DNA of 64,000 nt from Paenibacillus ginsengihumi DSM 21568 (GCF_000380965.1 NZ_KB905561.1:34560-98559), one strand, 5' to 3'; positions 16,843 to 25,817 are shown, counted from the stretch's first letter. Program-made: numbers and translations. Notes: generated by a model from the letters alone, not told the origin.

Positions 16843-17154
16843 ATGTGTCTCGTTTTTGTCGAATACCGTCTGAAGCCGGCGTGCCGGGAGCTTTACCTGG
16901 CGTGGGCGGAATCGGTGAAAGCTCATTATCCGCAATGCACATTATATGAGGGGACGGACCAAAGGAACCTGTTTGTGGAGGTTTGGCAAGGAATCGATGA
17001 AGCGGCCTATGCCGACATGAAGCGGGCGCGCCGGCGGAGCGGGAGCGAATCCGGGGCAGCAGCGGATGTATACCGGCACTTTGCTCCATTGGGCGAATGG
17101 GTGGACGGAGGGAGAGAGAAAATCCATATTTGGCGGTTTGAAAAAGTAAAATAG
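16843..17154 (+). CDS. Small ABM-like (dimeric alpha/beta barrel) protein
   Basis: 103 residues. MCLVFVEYRLKPACRELYLA, then LYEGTDQRNLFVEVWQGI, has the strand-helix-strand pattern and E-V-W turn of antibiotic-biosynthesis-monooxygenase or NIPSNAP-like barrels. No catalytic residues can be fixed from sequence alone. AAAGGAG precedes the ATG by 9 bp. A possible Fur box upstream hints at iron- or heme-linked regulation. Assignment to the fold is tentative. Confidence 0.6.
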   Translation: MCLVFVEYRLKPACRELYLAWAESVKAHYPQCTLYEGTDQRNLFVEVWQGIDEAAYADMKRARRRSGSESGAAADVYRHFAPLGEWVDGGREKIHIWRFEKVK

Positions 17155-17245
17155 TACATGATTTGCGGCAAGGATATCCATGGCATCTCCCTCCGCTTCG
17201 AGTTACCCTTACAATAGTCTGTTTCATTCGGCAGGAGGAGAACGC

Positions 17246-19054
17246 ATGGAGAGAAAGGATATTTTCCGGACGCATATCCAATCCCACAAGTGGGCCTATG
17301 TGATGGGATTCGCATTATTGTCCATATCTAGCTTGCTTCAACTGCTGATACCATGGCTGCTCGGGCGCTTCACCGACAATCTGCAGATCGGCTCGCTGAC
17401 GTACCGGGAAGCGGTCGATTTTGCTCTCTGGATGGCGGCCGTCGCCTTCGGCATCGCTTTCTTCCGCTCCTGGTCGCGAATCTACCTGTTCCGCCTGTCG
17501 CGGCAGCTGGAGATGAGGGTGCGCGGCGAGCTGTTCTCGCATTGGGAGAAGCTGTCCGCCCAATATTTCAACAATCAGCGGATCGGCGATCTGATGTCGC
17601 ACGCCATCAGCGACGTCGGGGTCATTCGCGAGGTAACGATGCAAGGCTATTATAACGTTCTGGAAGCGCTTTTGCTGATCGTCATCTCGATCGTGGCGAT
17701 GGTGAGCTCGGTCAATCCTTGGCTGACGCTGCTAACGATGCTGCCGCTGCCTTTGCTCAGCCTGCTGGCCTACAAGTTCAACCGCCGCATTCAGCAGCAG
17801 TCGGCGGACATGCAGGTGGCCATCGGCAACATGACGAGCCGGGTGCAGGAATTTACCGCAGGCATTCGCGTCGTCAAGGCGTTCGTGCAGGAGAAGGCGG
17901 AGCGCGAGCTGTTCACCAGGGACAATCAGCATGCGGTCGATATGAACCGCAGGTTCGTCCGTTCCAACTCGCTGTTCGGCTCGCTGAGCGCCGGGATCGT
18001 CGGCTTCAGCTTCCTCGTCTCCGTCATTATCGGAGGCGTTATGGTCATGAAGGATATCATTACGCTGGGGGAATTCGTCGCCTTCAACACGTATTTGTCG
18101 CTGCTCATGGGGCCGATCGAGAACTTGGGCAAAGTCGTCAATATCCTGCAGCGCGGCCGCGCCTCGGAGAAGCGGCTGCTGGAAATTTTCAATACGCAGC
18201 CGGACATCGTCGACGACGAGATGGCGAAGCCGGAGATTGACGAGATCCAAGGGAGCATCGAGATCCGCAACTTGACCTTCTCGTACCCGGAAGCGCCCGG
18301 TCCGGCGCTGCGGGATATTTCGCTTAAGGTGCCGAAAGGCTCGAGCCTGGCGATCGTCGGCCGGGTCGGCAGCGGGAAGAGCACGCTCGTGCATCTGCTC
18401 GTCCGCTTGTACAATCCGCCGCAGGGCACGATCTTCATCGACGGTCACGATATTCACGAAATTCCGCTGCGCACGCTGCGCGGGCAGATCGGCATCGTGC
18501 CGCAGGACCAATTCCTGTTCTCATCCACGATCCGCGACAACATCGGCTTCGACCCGCATCCGTATACGGACGAAGAGGTGGAGCAGGCGGCGAAGATTGC
18601 CCAGGTGTACGACAATATCGTCGAGTTCCCCGATCAGTTTGATACGGCGCTCGGAGAGCGGGGCATCTCGCTGTCCGGCGGACAGCGCCAGCGCGTCAGC
18701 ATCGCCCGGGCGATCATCAAGCGGCCGTCGATTCTTATCTTCGACGACAGCTTATCGGCGGTCGATACGATTACCGAGGATTTGATTCTGGAAGGGCTCA
18801 AGTCGGTCATGAACCGGCGAACGACGATCATTATCGGGCATCGGATCTCGTCCGTACAGTCGGCCGATCAGATCGTCGTGCTGGAGGAGGGGCGCATCGT
18901 GGAGCGGGGCACCCATGAGGAGCTGCTCGCCATGAGCGGCATCTACGCGGACATGTATCATAAGCAGCTGCTCGACGAAGAGGCGGAGCGGCAGGAGGAG
19001 ACTGACATCGGAGGCTCCAAGCCCCGAATGGTGCAGGGAGGTGCGGGGGCATGA
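17246..19054 (+). CDS. yheI: Heterodimeric ABC exporter, degenerate-site half (YheI/BmrC-like)
   Basis: 602 residues: six-span membrane domain then nucleotide-binding domain. Walker A GRVGSGKST near residue 372, signature LSGGQRQR intact, Walker B ILIFDDS with Asp instead of the catalytic Glu at residue 501. This pattern, with the partner gene overlapping by ATGA, is that of the BmrC half of the B. subtilis BmrCD multidrug exporter. The ATG is fixed by GCAGGAGGAG 5 bp upstream; an ORF extension of 22 codons is unlikely. Exports hydrophobic drugs from the membrane in the family. Confidence 0.9.
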   Translation: MERKDIFRTHIQSHKWAYVMGFALLSISSLLQLLIPWLLGRFTDNLQIGSLTYREAVDFALWMAAVAFGIAFFRSWSRIYLFRLSRQLEMRVRGELFSHWEKLSAQYFNNQRIGDLMSHAISDVGVIREVTMQGYYNVLEALLLIVISIVAMVSSVNPWLTLLTMLPLPLLSLLAYKFNRRIQQQSADMQVAIGNMTSRVQEFTAGIRVVKAFVQEKAERELFTRDNQHAVDMNRRFVRSNSLFGSLSAGIVGFSFLVSVIIGGVMVMKDIITLGEFVAFNTYLSLLMGPIENLGKVVNILQRGRASEKRLLEIFNTQPDIVDDEMAKPEIDEIQGSIEIRNLTFSYPEAPGPALRDISLKVPKGSSLAIVGRVGSGKSTLVHLLVRLYNPPQGTIFIDGHDIHEIPLRTLRGQIGIVPQDQFLFSSTIRDNIGFDPHPYTDEEVEQAAKIAQVYDNIVEFPDQFDTALGERGISLSGGQRQRVSIARAIIKRPSILIFDDSLSAVDTITEDLILEGLKSVMNRRTTIIIGHRISSVQSADQIVVLEEGRIVERGTHEELLAMSGIYADMYHKQLLDEEAERQEETDIGGSKPRMVQGGAGA

Positions 19055-21171
19055 GCCGGAGCATCCACGAGGAAAAGGCGGTCAAGCAGTTCAAGGACAC
19101 CCAGCTGCTGACAAGGCTGCTGTCCTATGCCAAGCCGTATTGGAAAATGATTGTGCTGTGCATCGCGCTGGCGTTCCTGATCGTCGTCGCCGACCTGGCG
19201 CGGCCGTACATTATGAAGGTCGTTATCGACGGCCATATCAACGGGCTGAACCGGCCGATGCTGGCGGCCGGAGCGGAGCAGGCGGAGAGTCTCAAGCGAT
19301 ACGGCCGGGTCGTCGAATGGGACGGCAAGTCGTACGTCCGCCTGGATGAGGAGGACGCCGCCGCGGCGCAAGCGTCGCCGCCCGAAGGCGCGGAGGCTGT
19401 CCAAATCGTTCGTACGGACGGACAGTACTGGCTGATCGCGGGCTGGCTCAGCTCGCCGCAGGCGGCCGTGCAAGCGGCGGAAGCGGACGGCCGCGCCGCG
19501 GTGCTGTCGGAAGGCCGCACATTCGCGGCCGCGCCGCTGGACGAGGCAGCGCTGGCGGCGTTCCGCGCGCAGGATTACGCCGGCTTCGTCCGGCTCGGCG
19601 TACTGTTCCTGCTGACCGTGATCGGCGCGGCGGCGCTCAGCTATCTGCAGAGCAACCTGCTGCAGTATACGGGGCAGACGATCATTTTCAACATCCGCCA
19701 GCAGCTGTTCAACCATCTGAGCCGGATGTCGATGTCCTATTTCGACCGCAATCCGGTCGGACGGCTCGTCGTGCGGGTGACGCAGGATACGGAGTCTTTG
19801 AACCAGCTGTACTCCCAGGTCGTCGTCAACCTGGTCAAGGACGTCATCGTCCTCGTCGGCATCGTCGCCGTCATGCTGCACATGAGCGTGGAGCTGGCGC
19901 TGCTGTCGTTCACCGTCATCCCGGTGCTGGCGCTGCTGACGTTCTGGTACCGCCGCGTCGTGCGGGAGGCGCAGCGCCGGACGCGCACCATTTTGTCGCG
20001 GCTGAACGCCTTCCTCGCCGAGAACTTGTCCGGCATCCGGATTACGCAGCTGTTCATTCGCGAGGAGCGGCAGCGGGAGCAGTTCGACTATCACAATACC
20101 GCGTATTACCGGGCCGGGATGCGCGGCACGGTCATCAACTCGATCTTTCAGCCGGCGATCGGCATGATGGGCAATCTGGCCATCGCGCTGCTGCTCTGGT
20201 ACGGCGGAGTCAAAGTCATCGACAGCAGCATCACGTTCGGTATCGTGTACGCCTTTACGCACTATGTGCGCCAGTTTTTCCAGCCCCTGATGAGTCTGGC
20301 CGAGAAATACAACCAGATTCAGCAGGCGATGGTCGGCGCGGAGCGGATCTTCGACATGCTGGACGAGAAGCCGGCCATCGCCTGCAGCGACAATCCGAAG
20401 CATTTGCCGGAGCGGGTGCGCGGCGAAATTCGCTTCGAGCATGTCTGGTTCGCTTACAATGAAGGAGAATGGGTGCTCAAGGACGTCAGCTTCACGATCC
20501 AGCCGGGCCAGACCGTCGCCTTCGTCGGCGCGACCGGCGCGGGCAAAAGCTCGATCATTCAGCTGATCAACCGCTTCTACGACATCCAGAAGGGCAGCAT
20601 CAAGCTCGACGGCATCGATATTCGCGATATTCCGCTGGATGAGCTGCGCCGCTCGATCAGCGTCGTGCAGCAGGACGTCTTCCTGTTCACCGGCGACATC
20701 GCTTCGAATATCCGGCTGAACGATCATGAAATCACCGACGAGCAGGTGAGGGAAGCGGCGCGCATGGTACATATGGACGACTATGTGCGCAGCTTGCCGG
20801 ACGGCTACGCCACGCAGCTCGGCGAGCGGGGCATCAACCTGTCGCTCGGCCAGCGCCAGCTGCTGTCGTTCGCCCGGGCGATCGCCCATCAGCCGCAAAT
20901 CCTGATTCTCGACGAGGCGACCTCCAACATCGACACGGAGACGGAGCTGATCGTACAGGACGCCTTGCACAACATCTCGCAGGGCCGGACGACGCTGATC
21001 GTCGCCCACCGCCTCTCGACGATCCAGCACGCCGACCAGATCGTCGTCATGCACAAGGGCAAGGTACGCGAGATCGGCAACCATTATCAGCTTATTGCCC
21101 AGCGCGGCTACTATTACCGCCTGTACGAGCTGCAGTACAAGGAGCAGAGCCCTTACAGGCCGGCGCGGTAA
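19051..21171 (+). CDS. yheH: Heterodimeric ABC exporter, catalytic half (YheH/BmrD-like)
   Basis: 706 residues. Between spans 1 and 2 there is an insertion of roughly 120 residues (from about 70 to 190, Ala-rich, QYWLIAGWLSSPQAAVQAAE), as in YheH-type proteins. Walker A GATGAGKSS, Walker B ILILDEATS with catalytic Glu622. The signature is altered (LSLGQRQL), complementary to the partner: one consensus ATP site is built from this Walker B and the partner's LSGGQ. Start overlaps the yheI stop. Followed by a long non-coding stretch. Confidence 0.9.
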   Translation: MSRSIHEEKAVKQFKDTQLLTRLLSYAKPYWKMIVLCIALAFLIVVADLARPYIMKVVIDGHINGLNRPMLAAGAEQAESLKRYGRVVEWDGKSYVRLDEEDAAAAQASPPEGAEAVQIVRTDGQYWLIAGWLSSPQAAVQAAEADGRAAVLSEGRTFAAAPLDEAALAAFRAQDYAGFVRLGVLFLLTVIGAAALSYLQSNLLQYTGQTIIFNIRQQLFNHLSRMSMSYFDRNPVGRLVVRVTQDTESLNQLYSQVVVNLVKDVIVLVGIVAVMLHMSVELALLSFTVIPVLALLTFWYRRVVREAQRRTRTILSRLNAFLAENLSGIRITQLFIREERQREQFDYHNTAYYRAGMRGTVINSIFQPAIGMMGNLAIALLLWYGGVKVIDSSITFGIVYAFTHYVRQFFQPLMSLAEKYNQIQQAMVGAERIFDMLDEKPAIACSDNPKHLPERVRGEIRFEHVWFAYNEGEWVLKDVSFTIQPGQTVAFVGATGAGKSSIIQLINRFYDIQKGSIKLDGIDIRDIPLDELRRSISVVQQDVFLFTGDIASNIRLNDHEITDEQVREAARMVHMDDYVRSLPDGYATQLGERGINLSLGQRQLLSFARAIAHQPQILILDEATSNIDTETELIVQDALHNISQGRTTLIVAHRLSTIQHADQIVVMHKGKVREIGNHYQLIAQRGYYYRLYELQYKEQSPYRPAR

Positions 21172-21396
21172 TGCGGGGGGCAATTGTCCGGGTAACATTT
21201 TAGCAAACGCGCTTCGCAGGGAGTGCCCAAGACCCCTCGAGGCGCGTTCGTTTAACGTTACAGAAAGTTTAACTAGTTTATTCCAATGCAGATAAGTAAA
21301 GAGGAATTTGAAAGTATTTGGAATGAATATGTTGTAGTTTAGCTATGTTGGTTTGAAAACTTCGAATAAACACTATTGAATGGTGACTGGACTAGT
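21172..21396. other. Intergenic, nothing recognised
   Basis: AT-rich stretch after yheH without a credible frame, strong hairpin or T-run. It leads into repeat R2 copy B. Confidence 0.4.
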
Positions 21397-21556
21397 GCTA
21401 ACGCTAGCCACAGAGCTTATTTTACTTGAAACGCTAGATTTGACATTGTAACGCAAGTGAGCAGTATTATTCGGCATTTTGGGCGACCCGAATGGGCGTT
21501 TCTGACCAAATAGCGTTCCTCAGTTTCGTTCTGAACGATACTGAGTGCCGTTCGCT
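21397..21556. repeat. R2 repeat copy B, right end lost
   Basis: Begins GCTAACGCTAGCCACAGAGC and keeps GCTTATTTTACTTGAAACG, TAACGCAAGTGAGCAG and CAAATAGCGTT. The terminal AGCGTTAG of the other copies is replaced by AGTGCCGTTCGCTGG. It lies between convergent genes. Confidence 0.65.
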
Positions 21557-21729
21557 GGAAGAGACGACAATAATGATCTCTAGCCTGCCAATTGTCCGTT
21601 ACCCGGGTTGACGATGGCGAGCAAGCGGCGGCATTCAAGCTTGGTCTGCGCTATAATCGGCATGACCCGTGCGCCTGGTTGTTTGATGCTTCGCTGCTTG
21701 CTCGCACGCCATGTGCGCCCCTCTCCGGC

Positions 21730-22665
21730 TTACTTGCCGAGGAAACGGCTCGTGATGAACTCCATTTGATATTCCAGCGTCACCGGATCGTTGTAGAAAA
21801 ACGTTCTGGCATCAACCTCGAACACGCGGTTGTTTTTGACGGCAGGGATATTCCGGTACGTTTCCGTATCCTGGAAGGAGAGATCCGCACTCCCGTCCTT
21901 GCTGAGAATCATGTAATCGCCGGCAAACTCGGGCAGCACCTCCAGGGAAAGCATGTGATAGCCTTCCTTGAGCGCATGCTCCTTCACCTTCTCCGGCATG
22001 CCGAGCTTCATTTCCTGATATACAATTTCCGTGCCGCGGCCCCAATTGTCCCCGAAGACGTAAAGCGCCTTCTCGTAGCTTTCGAACACAGTGACGGTGG
22101 CGTCTTCGCCGATTTTGGCCCGGATCTCTTCGCCTGCCTGCTTCGCGCGCTTCTGGAAATCGTCAATCCATGCCCGCGCTTCCTTCTCCTTGTTCAGCAG
22201 CTTGCCGATTTCGATAAATCGCGACAAGTAGTCCGTTTTGCCATAGGAGATGGTCACCGTCGGGGCGATTCGCCGAAATTGCTCGATGTTTTTGGTTTTC
22301 GACTCGCCGATGATCAGATCGGGCTCCAGCTCCATCACTTTTTCCAGGCTTTCGTCCGATACTTCCGCCACGTTTTGCAAAGCTTCGCTGAACCGGGGAT
22401 TCGATTTGGCCCACTTGTCGACGCCGACGAGCGGAACGCCCAAAGCCATCACATGCCCGGTAAAATTGGACAAGACAACGACGCGCTGCGGATGGGCAGG
22501 CACCTCGACAGGCCCGTCCTCGGATTGGTAAATGATGGTCTCGGCTGGCTTGTTCTCAGCAGCGACGCCTCCGGTGTCGGCCGGCGCCGTCGCTTGTCCG
22601 CCGCAGGCGCTCAGAAGCAGCACACAAGCAAGCGTCAAATACATCCATCGCGGCTTCATGTTCAT
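21730..22665 (-). CDS. Iron-siderophore ABC transporter binding lipoprotein
   Basis: 311 residues. The signal peptide ends in the lipobox LLLSACGG (Cys near 22). The body matches the FhuD/FeuA-type helical-backbone binding proteins: PQRVVVLSNFTGHVMALGV, LEPDLIIGES, ALYVFGDNWGRGTEIVYQ. The GDNWGRG stretch is closest to hydroxamate-binding FhuD/YxeB proteins. GGAGG lies 9 bp before the chosen ATG. A near-consensus Fur box is 40 bp upstream. No permease or ATPase gene is adjacent, so partners must be elsewhere. Confidence 0.9.
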   Translation of the reverse strand: MNMKPRWMYLTLACVLLLSACGGQATAPADTGGVAAENKPAETIIYQSEDGPVEVPAHPQRVVVLSNFTGHVMALGVPLVGVDKWAKSNPRFSEALQNVAEVSDESLEKVMELEPDLIIGESKTKNIEQFRRIAPTVTISYGKTDYLSRFIEIGKLLNKEKEARAWIDDFQKRAKQAGEEIRAKIGEDATVTVFESYEKALYVFGDNWGRGTEIVYQEMKLGMPEKVKEHALKEGYHMLSLEVLPEFAGDYMILSKDGSADLSFQDTETYRNIPAVKNNRVFEVDARTFFYNDPVTLEYQMEFITSRFLGK

Positions 22666-22705
22666 TCTCCTTCTCCTCCGTGGAAATGAATGCAAAAGTT
22701 AATAT

Positions 22706-22724
22706 GATAATGATTATCAATATC
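22706..22724. promoter_or_regulatory. Fur box
   Basis: GATAATGATTATCAATATC differs from the 19-bp consensus GATAATGATTATCATTATC at one position. It lies in the promoter region of the siderophore-binding protein, so iron repression is expected. Confidence 0.88.
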
Positions 22725-22762
22725 AAAATCGACATATTAACAATAAAAGGAACCTACCTGCA

Positions 22763-23017
22763 TTGTCAAGACCATTTTTCTCGATTCCGATCGGATCAGA
22801 TCTCGCGCTTCGTGCCGATGTTCAGGCCAATGGGGCAACGCAAAAGGCTTGCCCTAGCGAAGCTTGCCGCGGTATTCTGAAGCTTCAGTGCAGAGTTCGC
22901 CTGTCTGTTACGCGAAACATGTATCGCTCCGTCGGTTACTGCGTCGATCAGGAAGAGACCGTCGTTAACCCGAACGGCTTTCCGGTTCGCACGGTGCTGA
23001 TGAGCAAAGCGCTGTAA
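22763..23017 (+). CDS. Doubtful 84-residue frame
   Basis: A TTG-start frame with AAAGG 12 bp upstream. Its last third (MYRSVGYCVDQEETVVNPNG and then FPVRTVLMSKAL) reads like real protein; the first part is Arg/Ser-rich and less convincing. It may be the tail of a decayed gene. No family recognised. Confidence 0.25.
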   Translation: MSRPFFSIPIGSDLALRADVQANGATQKACPSEACRGILKLQCRVRLSVTRNMYRSVGYCVDQEETVVNPNGFPVRTVLMSKAL

Positions 23018-23123
23018 TCCGGGAAACGATCGCCTGCAGCGATCTTGCCGTTTGCTTGAATAACAGCCCAAGCTATGGCAAACAATACCTTTGTTTACCA
23101 TGCGAAGGAGGGTGCAACAAGCA

Positions 23124-23900
23124 ATGAGTATGGGCTTATGGAGCAAGCGGGGGATCGGGCTGCTGGCCGTCATGCTGGCGATGCTGTCCGCGGCGGGCTG
23201 CGGCGGCAACCAGAAGACCCTCAAGGTAGGCATTGAGAGCAATTTTCGCCCGTTCACCTATACGGAAGCGGGGCAAAATAAGGGCTTCGAGGTGGAATTA
23301 TGGGAGGCGATCGCCCGGAAAGCGAACCTGAAGTACGACCTGGTGCCGCTGTCCTACGGGGAAATGAACAAGGCCGTGCAAAGCGGCGAGGTCGACCTCG
23401 CTATTGCGGGAATGACGATCAACAAAGCCCGCAAGGACAACGTCGCCTTTTCCGATCCGTATTTCGACACGGGGCTGGTGATTGCTACACACAAGGATAA
23501 CAAGGACATCCAGGGGAAAGACGATTTGGCTGACAAGGTGGTGGCGACGCGCACCGGATCGACGGCTTATTTGTATGCCAGCGGGATTCCGGGGATCAGA
23601 GAGGTTCGCGGCTACCCCGACATATCCGAAGCGTACGACCAGCTGAAAAATAAAGCTGTCGATGCCGTCATTTTCGACGAACGCAACGTTCACGATTATA
23701 TCCAGACGAACGGCGACGGCAAGGTGAAGATCGTCGGCGGGATGCTGAACAAAGAAAGCTACGGCGTCATGGGTCAAAAACGCAGCAAATATATCGGCCG
23801 CATCAACGAGGCGATCGCCGCCGTTGTGAAGGACGGCACCTACAGCGCGCTGTACGCCAAATGGTTCGGCGCGCCGCCGAAGCAGCTGCCGGGCGAGTAA
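23124..23900 (+). CDS. Amino-acid-type ABC transporter binding lipoprotein
   Basis: 258 residues. Signal peptide with lipobox (LSAAGCGG). The type-3 binding-protein pattern is clear: KTLKVGIESNFRPFTYTEAG, GFEVELWEAIARKANLKYDL, GEVDLAIAGMTINKARKDNV, FSDPYFDTGLVIAT, KVVATRTGSTAYLYA. Such proteins bind glutamine, arginine or cystine; specificity cannot be called. The ATG at 23124 is favoured (AAGGAGGG, 12 bp spacing). No permease or ATPase gene follows, so it is an orphan receptor. Confidence 0.9.
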   Translation: MSMGLWSKRGIGLLAVMLAMLSAAGCGGNQKTLKVGIESNFRPFTYTEAGQNKGFEVELWEAIARKANLKYDLVPLSYGEMNKAVQSGEVDLAIAGMTINKARKDNVAFSDPYFDTGLVIATHKDNKDIQGKDDLADKVVATRTGSTAYLYASGIPGIREVRGYPDISEAYDQLKNKAVDAVIFDERNVHDYIQTNGDGKVKIVGGMLNKESYGVMGQKRSKYIGRINEAIAAVVKDGTYSALYAKWFGAPPKQLPGE

Positions 23901-23974
23901 GCGGCCGGCTGCACCCGCTGGCGCGCATCGTCCGGACCCGCCGCACCGAAGCGGCCGCCAGGCCTTAAACCGAC

Positions 23975-24009
23975 AAGCTTTCCGCTATTCTGTGGCGGGA
24001 AGCTTTTTT
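23975..24009 (+). terminator. Intrinsic terminator
   Basis: AAGCTTTCCGC and GCGGGAAGCTT pair with a short loop, followed by TTTTTT. Ends the binding-protein transcript. Confidence 0.85.
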
Positions 24010-24171
24010 CGTGCGGCCGACTTGCCGCAAGCCGCGTCGCAAGCTGGCACGGGCGCAAGGCGGCGCTCGGCTCGCGCCCCGGCATGCTTTACATCCTTGC
24101 CGCAAGCTTGCATAATAAAATGTAAAGCACATGCCTCTGAACATATAGGCCAGCAAAGGAGAGTGCAGCCA

Positions 24172-24543
24172 GTGCGGCGCGAAACCTGTGTTCCGACAGG
24201 CGTAGACTTGAAGGATACCGGCTTTGGATACACGCTATCTTTAATCGGCGGCAAATACAAAATGATCATTATATACAAGCTGGCCGAGCATAAGGTCATG
24301 CGGCACAACGAGCTGAAACGAAGCATCGGCACGATTTCGTTCAAAACGCTCAGCGTCATGCTGAAGGAGCTGGAGGCCGACGGCCTGATCATCAGGAAGG
24401 AATTCCCCCAAGTCCCGCCAAAAGTCGAATACTCGCTATCGGAGCGCGGACTTTCCCTCGTTCCTTTGTTAAACATGATGTGCGAGTGGGGAGAAAACAA
24501 CCGTCTGCCCGAGCGGGAAAGCGCACTGCAGCCGCAGGGATAG
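24172..24543 (+). CDS. HxlR family transcriptional regulator
   Basis: 123 residues. The winged-helix core TLSLIGGKYKMIIIYKLAEH, then RHNELKRSIGTISFKTLSVM and LIIRKEFPQVPPKVEYSLSE, is diagnostic of HxlR (DUF24). Cys near residue 6 (ETCVPTG) fits thiol-sensing relatives such as YodB/HypR. A GTG start follows AAAGGAGAG at 9 bp. Convergent with a flavin oxidoreductase gene, the typical target of such regulators. Confidence 0.9.
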   Translation: MRRETCVPTGVDLKDTGFGYTLSLIGGKYKMIIIYKLAEHKVMRHNELKRSIGTISFKTLSVMLKELEADGLIIRKEFPQVPPKVEYSLSERGLSLVPLLNMMCEWGENNRLPERESALQPQG

Positions 24544-24558
24544 CGGTTGCTTCACAGC

Positions 24559-24600
24559 AAAAGAAGTAATTCCTGAATGAAGAAAATACTTCTTTTTTTT
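24559..24600. terminator. Terminator between convergent genes
   Basis: AAGAAGTA and TACTTCTT flank an A-rich loop, with A-run on the left and T-run on the right, so it can act in both directions. Confidence 0.75.
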
Positions 24601-24614
24601 GCAAGCGCTGTTTA

Positions 24615-25175
24615 TTACATATTGTCGATAAAGCGCAAATAATCCTTAGCGCTTTGCTCCAATGCGTCTGCAGGCGATTCGGTTTCGGCACCGGGCACAT
24701 TGCCGCCGGGCTCCTGCTCATTGCCGTAATGCGCGAAGAACGAACGATAATCCGCACCGCAGTACCGGAACGTCGTTTCGAACGGAACCAATATTTGTCC
24801 CAGCGTGTACCGGTATCTTCCGGTTTCGCTGTAATCCTCTCTCCGTATTCCCGCAGATACCGCCAAAGCGACTTTGCGATTTTTCAATTTATCCCCAGTG
24901 GAACCGTAAGCCCACCCGTAAGCGAACACGTCGTCCAGCCATTTTTTGAGCAGCGGCGGACAGTTAAACCAATAGACAGGAAACTGCAAAACAAGATTGC
25001 CGTGCGATTCCACGAGTGCTTGTTCTTTGTTCACGTCGATATTTCCGTCAGGGTAAGCCTTGGCCAGTTCGTGAACCGTATATTTCTCCGGGTATTTCAG
25101 GAGTTCTTCCTTCCATCGCTTGTTAATGACAGAGGTTTCGATGCTGGGGTGAGTAACGATCACAAGTGTTTTCAA
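24615..25175 (-). CDS. NAD(P)H-dependent flavin oxidoreductase (MdaB/YwrO-like)
   Basis: 186 residues, flavodoxin-like fold: MKTLVIVTHPSIETSVINKR at the N-terminus, LVLQFPVYWFNCPPLLKKWL in the flavin/substrate region, and a KLKNRKVALAVSAGI strand. Such enzymes reduce quinones, nitro or electrophilic compounds. The facing HxlR regulator and an inverted repeat over its -35 suggest induction by reactive electrophiles. GGAGGCC precedes the ATG. A copy of R1 lies in its leader. Confidence 0.88.
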   Translation of the reverse strand: MKTLVIVTHPSIETSVINKRWKEELLKYPEKYTVHELAKAYPDGNIDVNKEQALVESHGNLVLQFPVYWFNCPPLLKKWLDDVFAYGWAYGSTGDKLKNRKVALAVSAGIRREDYSETGRYRYTLGQILVPFETTFRYCGADYRSFFAHYGNEQEPGGNVPGAETESPADALEQSAKDYLRFIDNM

Positions 25176-25197
25176 AATGCGGGCCTCCTTGCAAAAA

Positions 25198-25287
25198 AGA
25201 TCTATGACAGGCGATTCCTATCGTCATCGGTCGTCACCTTCGGTGTTGAAAATTCGCCGATAAGCTTCGTCGAATTTTCAAGATAGG
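25198..25287 (+). repeat. R1 repeat copy in oxidoreductase leader
   Basis: TCTATGACAGGCGATTCCTA, TCGTCATCGGTCGTCACCTT, then arms TTGAAAATTCG and CGAATTTTCAA. It occupies the 5' leader of the reverse-strand oxidoreductase gene, between its promoter and ribosome binding site. Confidence 0.8.
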
Positions 25288-25297
25288 ATGTGTCCTG

Positions 25298-25353
25298 AGT
25301 ATAAAACGTCCGCTGTCATTTTGTAAGTATGCACTTTTAGAACAGGTACTTAC
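25298..25353 (-). promoter_or_regulatory. Promoter with HxlR-type operator
   Basis: On the minus strand TTACAA and TATACT are 17 bp apart (-10 at 25298-25303). The inverted repeat GTAAGTA ... GTACTTAC at 25323-25353 covers the -35, a layout seen for HxlR-family control of oxidoreductases. Confidence 0.55.
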
Positions 25354-25600
25354 GAAAAGGTGAGTATCATCTCCGCAAGTCACAGCCCGCTTGTGCAATG
25401 TTCAGCCCTAAAAATATTAATGAACTCGAGAACTGTTCAGGGCCATCCGGCGTTCTCATTCATTCACATACCCGATAGGCTATCCGCTGGAAGAAGCGAA
25501 GGCGCAGGTGATTCGGGATTTGATCGACAAGCCCGGAAGGGACTGGACGGGGCGGCCGCATGGCGGGCGTCGCGGCGAGATATGCACAGGAAAAAGTGCG
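25354..25600. other. Intergenic, possible gene remnant
   Basis: No intact gene. A frame segment near 25480-25580 (YPLEEAKAQVIRDLIDKPGR) looks protein-like but has no upstream start or family match I recognise; it may be the end of a decayed gene. Confidence 0.3.
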
Positions 25601-25611
25601 CCAAGACGCAG

Positions 25612-25711
25612 TTATCCACAATGTTGTTCACAATATTCACAGCGATCGGAGCCCTTTTGTGTATAGGTTAAGCTGTATCCGTCAACATATCCACAGAGAA
25701 GGTTATCCACA
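25612..25711 (+). promoter_or_regulatory. DnaA-box cluster
   Basis: Five same-orientation 9-mers: TTATCCACA (25612), TTGTTCACA (25624), ATATTCACA (25633), ATATCCACA (25687), TTATCCACA (25703). The first and last are exact DnaA consensus boxes. They lie about 110 bp upstream of a HAD phosphatase gene. Confidence 0.6.
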
Positions 25712-25817
25712 GGAAAATATCGCCCGTCTGCGCCCAAGCCCGGCGGTCTCTGGTATAATCGAAAGCAGAAGACGATGATGCCTTCATCATTGGTATACAG
25801 AAATGGAGTGGCGCGAG

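Noticed and set aside
18958..21198. 746-codon reverse frame over yheH
   Set aside because: Antisense shadow of a well-supported ABC exporter; Arg/Asp/Val-rich composition typical of reverse frames.
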